DNA of 64,000 bases, taken from the NCBI RefSeq assembly GCF_945859705.1, contig NC_079137.1, positions 28,639,322-28,703,321 on the forward strand. The letters run 5' to 3'. Shown here piece after piece: positions 61,685 through 64,000 of the stretch. This DNA comes from Episyrphus balteatus (Eukaryota > Arthropoda > Insecta > Diptera > Syrphidae). Position 1 is the first letter of the stretch, and every line of letters begins with the position of its first letter. Both the position numbers and the translations under genes were made by a program. A model generated the notes under the pieces. It had not been told where the DNA came from and did no database searches. It saw only the letters and a list, made by a program, of their open reading frames with translations.

Positions 61685-62031
61685 CATTAGTTTGGTCCTT
61701 AGGAAAAAAAAAATTGGGGACGCCCCCTAGATTAGTTCCAAATCAGGAAAAAAAGTGCCTTAATTTTTTTCAAAATTTTATTACTAACCCTTCCTGACCC
61801 TATTTCATTAAGAAGTTTATACGTATGAATGATCAAACATCCGCCATTTACCCAACACTTGGCACAGAATATCACCCTTGCTCTAACTTCTTATCAAAAC
61901 AGGCCCAGGAAGGGTTAGAGATAAAAATATGGAAAAAATAGGGTATTTTTTTTTTCCTGATTTGGAACCAATCGAAGCGGCGGCGTCGCACTAAATATTT
62001 GCAAAAGCGTAAAATAAGGACCACCCTAATG
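61685..62031. mobile_element. 347-bp MITE with TA target duplication next to a kinase acceptor
   Basis: The ends are CATTAGTTTGGTCCTTA and TAAGGACCACCCTAATG, flanked by TA (61683-61684, 62032-62033). The arms continue through GATT(A/-)G-TTCCAAATCAGGAAAAAAA and CCTTCCTG with their complements. It encodes nothing. It lies only 87 bp upstream of the splice acceptor of the first kinase exon, so it could include or displace branch-point sequence. Confidence 0.82.
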
Positions 62032-62118
62032 TACACAGATTCATAAATATAAATTTTTTTTATTATTATTTAATAAACACTTCTAAATAGTTCTCTTTCC
62101 CTCATTTTTTTCTTTTAG

Positions 62119-62209
62119 TCCTTGAACCTGCCTTCCCGCCACGCGATGTTACAATCAAACGAGGTGTCGATGCCAATGGAATTTACGACATGCTTAGCGA
62201 AGTTGGCAG
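62119..62209 (+). CDS. MLCK/DAPK-type protein kinase, exon with start of kinase domain
   Basis: The acceptor TTTTTTCTTTTAG precedes two bases that complete a split codon, then the frame reads LEPAFPPRDVTIKRGVD, ANGIYDMLSEVG and ends GGC AG before a GTGAGC donor. The last residues begin the glycine-rich loop, completed in the next exon. The other two frames are blocked or unlike any kinase. Together with the next exon this gives the N-lobe of a Ser/Thr kinase of the myosin light chain kinase/death-associated kinase group. Candidate fly orthologues are the MLCK-like genes Strn-Mlck and sqa. A kinase so close to the proposed N-terminus favours a short-leader MLCK-like protein such as sqa or a short isoform, but I cannot decide from this fragment. 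Confidence 0.88.
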
Positions 62210-62274
62210 GTGAGCTTGCGAACGCGAAACTTAAAAAAAAAATTAAACAATTTATATTTCTCTTTCTTGCTCAG
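62210..62274 (+). other. 65-bp intron in the kinase glycine loop
   Basis: GTGAGC donor and TTTCTTGCTCAG acceptor, interrupting the Arg codon (AG|G) of the EVGRGKFG loop. Typical short dipteran intron size. Confidence 0.9.
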
Positions 62275-62478
62275 GGGGAAATTTGGCACAGTCTATCGTT
62301 GCTCTGAGAAGGCCAGTGGCTTAAAATTGGCGGCAAAATTCGTACCTATACCAAAACGTGAAGACCGACGAAATGTGGAGCGTGAGGTGGAAATAATGAA
62401 CTCGTTGCAGCATCATCTCATCATACAGTTGTATGCTGCGTACGAATATCAGAAAATGATGTGTGTCGTCCTGGAATT
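62275..62478 (+). CDS. MLCK/DAPK-type protein kinase, N-lobe exon
   Basis: Completes the ATP-binding loop GRGKFGTVYRC and encodes SGLKLAAKFV with the catalytic (VAIK) lysine, the REDRRNVEREVEIMNSLQHH helix with the alpha-C glutamate, and LYAAYEYQKMMCVVLEL, the hinge region. It ends in GAATT|GTAAGG, a consensus donor at 62479, inside a codon (phase 2); reading past it hits TAA, so the protein must continue in an exon beyond the window. The motifs are those of MLCK/DAPK-group kinases, which phosphorylate myosin regulatory light chain and usually need calmodulin. The regulatory and C-lobe parts are not in the window. The kinase residues that are visible look intact. Confidence 0.93.
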
Positions 62479-64000
62479 GTAAGGATATCTACATTTTAAA
62501 GAAAATAGTTTAACACACCGTTAGAAACGAAATGAAAAAATAATCACAAACAAACAAAAAAAAAAAAACAGAACAGAACAGGCACACAACTTTTCCACAT
62601 TTCCCTTGAAGCACATGTTGCATGAAAAAAGTTGCAGAAAAAAAAAACTAGGAGAAAGTTTGTTCATTCTACTATATTTGAGTAAAACGAGAGTACCTAT
62701 AACGAAGTTGGTTGGGAACCTTTTTAAAACATTTTTTTTTCTCGTTTTCGAAAGTTCTTTCTAGCACACGGTTTTGTTGGACATTTACAAAGGTCTTTTT
62801 TTTTGTTGCCCTCCATTTTTGTTTCCGCACGTCTAGCTACAAATTAAGTCCTCTAGGGGTGCAAAATAGGGTTAGAACTTTGTCAGACATTTTGTTTTGG
62901 AACCAAACCATTGTAGGTATTCAATGGAGTGCAAAGTTCAGATTAATTTAAAGTGGATAACTATGTTTTTGAGAAATATATTTAATTACGATCCAAATAT
63001 AGTTTGGGGAGGACACTTCTCTTTATCTGGTTTTCGTGCAATATTTGCAATATACAAATGAATAGTTGAGATAATAAAAATTTATTCAAGGTAAGGTGTT
63101 TTTTTGAGCATGAAAAGCTGTACTTATAGATCGCAAAAGCATAATTTAATTCGCTTGTTTTTTTTTTTTTGCTTGTAATATTTACAAAGATGCGTTATGG
63201 ATTAGTATTAGTGGTAGATGCTAGACTGAAAAAGTGGTAGTATTGTAGAAAGCTTTGGCAGCAATTCAGCCAGTTTAAAAACAAAAATATTTTTTAATGC
63301 CATTTAAAATAAAATAAAGAAAATATTCATATTCTATATTTATTTTGTAAAAAAATGTCCTTGCGTCAATCATTACACAAAATACAATACAAATACTTAA
63401 ATGATGAACGATGAAATTTCGTCCTTGATCAGTTAAACCCATTTATGACAACATTTATTAAAAAAATAGGTGTGAAGACAGAGAGGATAAAGAACGTTTA
63501 AGTCCAGTAATCTTATCAATGTGACCCAAATCCGACTGATATTTGGCACAGTTATTGGCACTTATAGTTCAATAATATTCTAAAAAACATACTGCGCGTG
63601 TCGTAAGTAACGTTGTCAAAAATGCAAAATAGCAAAAATATCCTAATTTTCCAATCTTTTGTAGTTTTAGCTCATAAAGACTAATTTTTGACCAAAATGA
63701 TGTACACTACTTAAAAACTAATAATTTATTTAATGAGATTATGCTTTATGTCTAATGCTTTCCAACAGAATATTTAGTCTTAATTGCGTATCAAAATAAT
63801 TTTTTTGAAATAATGTAGGCAGTGGGGAATTTTATCCTTCAAAAGGCGAATTTGTTCCAATTTTTCACATTTTGACTCTAATGAAAAATGCAACTTTTCG
63901 AAATCGAAGGAATGAACATTGAACATTCAATCTGCCATTTAGATTTACAGGTAGGCCAGTCCATAAAATAATAAATCTAATGAGACAAAAGCCTCGTCCC
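62479..64000 (+). other. Start of the next kinase intron, runs off the window
   Basis: Begins GTAAGGATAT and is AT-rich with no further kinase exon found up to 64000. The expected next block (catalytic loop HLDLKPEN-type sequence) is absent, so it must lie further right. Confidence 0.7.

Noticed and set aside
62122..62307. Plus-strand ORF in an alternative frame over the kinase exons
   Set aside because: It reads the exon in the wrong frame and runs through the intron; the kinase frame with splice sites explains the sequence.

Overview
The window looks like a piece of an AT-rich insect nuclear genome, most likely a brachyceran fly (Diptera). The evidence is spliceosomal introns, a classic six-cysteine odorant-binding protein, a eukaryotic tRNA-Ala with the G3:U70 pair, a Penelope-like retroelement, and a dispersed repeat carrying (GTCT)n arrays that resembles the 'mini-me' microsatellite-seeding elements described from dipterans. 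Host coding sequence is very sparse; nearly everything else is intron or intergenic DNA packed with inverted-repeat transposons.

Host genes. (1) tRNA-Ala(AGC), minus strand, 899-971. (2) A MLCK/DAPK-type protein kinase on the plus strand. A candidate first coding exon (21167-21200, MIYIDDTDPEG + 1 nt) ends in a GTGAGT donor. Two kinase exons (62119-62209 and 62275-62478) encode the glycine loop, catalytic Lys and alpha-C Glu. The donor of the first exon is phase-compatible with the acceptor at 62118, so the simplest model is one gene with an intron of about 41 kb and the rest of the gene beyond the right edge. (3) A two-exon odorant-binding protein gene on the minus strand (58230-58671). If the kinase model holds, it lies nested antisense in the large intron.

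Mobile DNA. 9128-11601 is a Penelope-like element (RT plus GIY-YIG endonuclease) with a 13-bp target duplication, long near-identical inverted arms, hammerhead-like motifs and one in-frame stop. 27095-31242 holds two head-to-head copies of a repeat whose internal microsatellite has expanded to more than 1 kb in each copy: an 8-mer array on the left and exactly 280 CTGT units on the right. Unexpanded or decayed relatives lie at 7270-7945, 8935-9114, 11750-12095 and 48055-48700. A non-autonomous hAT element (40623-41601, 8-bp target duplication) keeps a fragment of the transposase dimerisation domain. Long-inverted-repeat elements with TA duplications lie at 17143-18245 and 59255-60708, with a relative of the first at 33427-33826. 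Short TIR elements lie at 5519-6302, 26471-26829, 34020-34268, 37873-38008 and 61685-62031. A second modular foldback family is present at 37543-38228 and 57135-58090. One copy contains a small MITE and the other shows the empty site.

How it fits together: the right two thirds reads as one large, transposon-inflated intron between a short leader exon and a kinase domain, hosting a small secreted-protein gene. No prokaryotic, CRISPR or viral features were seen. All coordinates and alignments were read by eye; family assignments rest on motifs, target duplications and terminal repeats, not on database searches.
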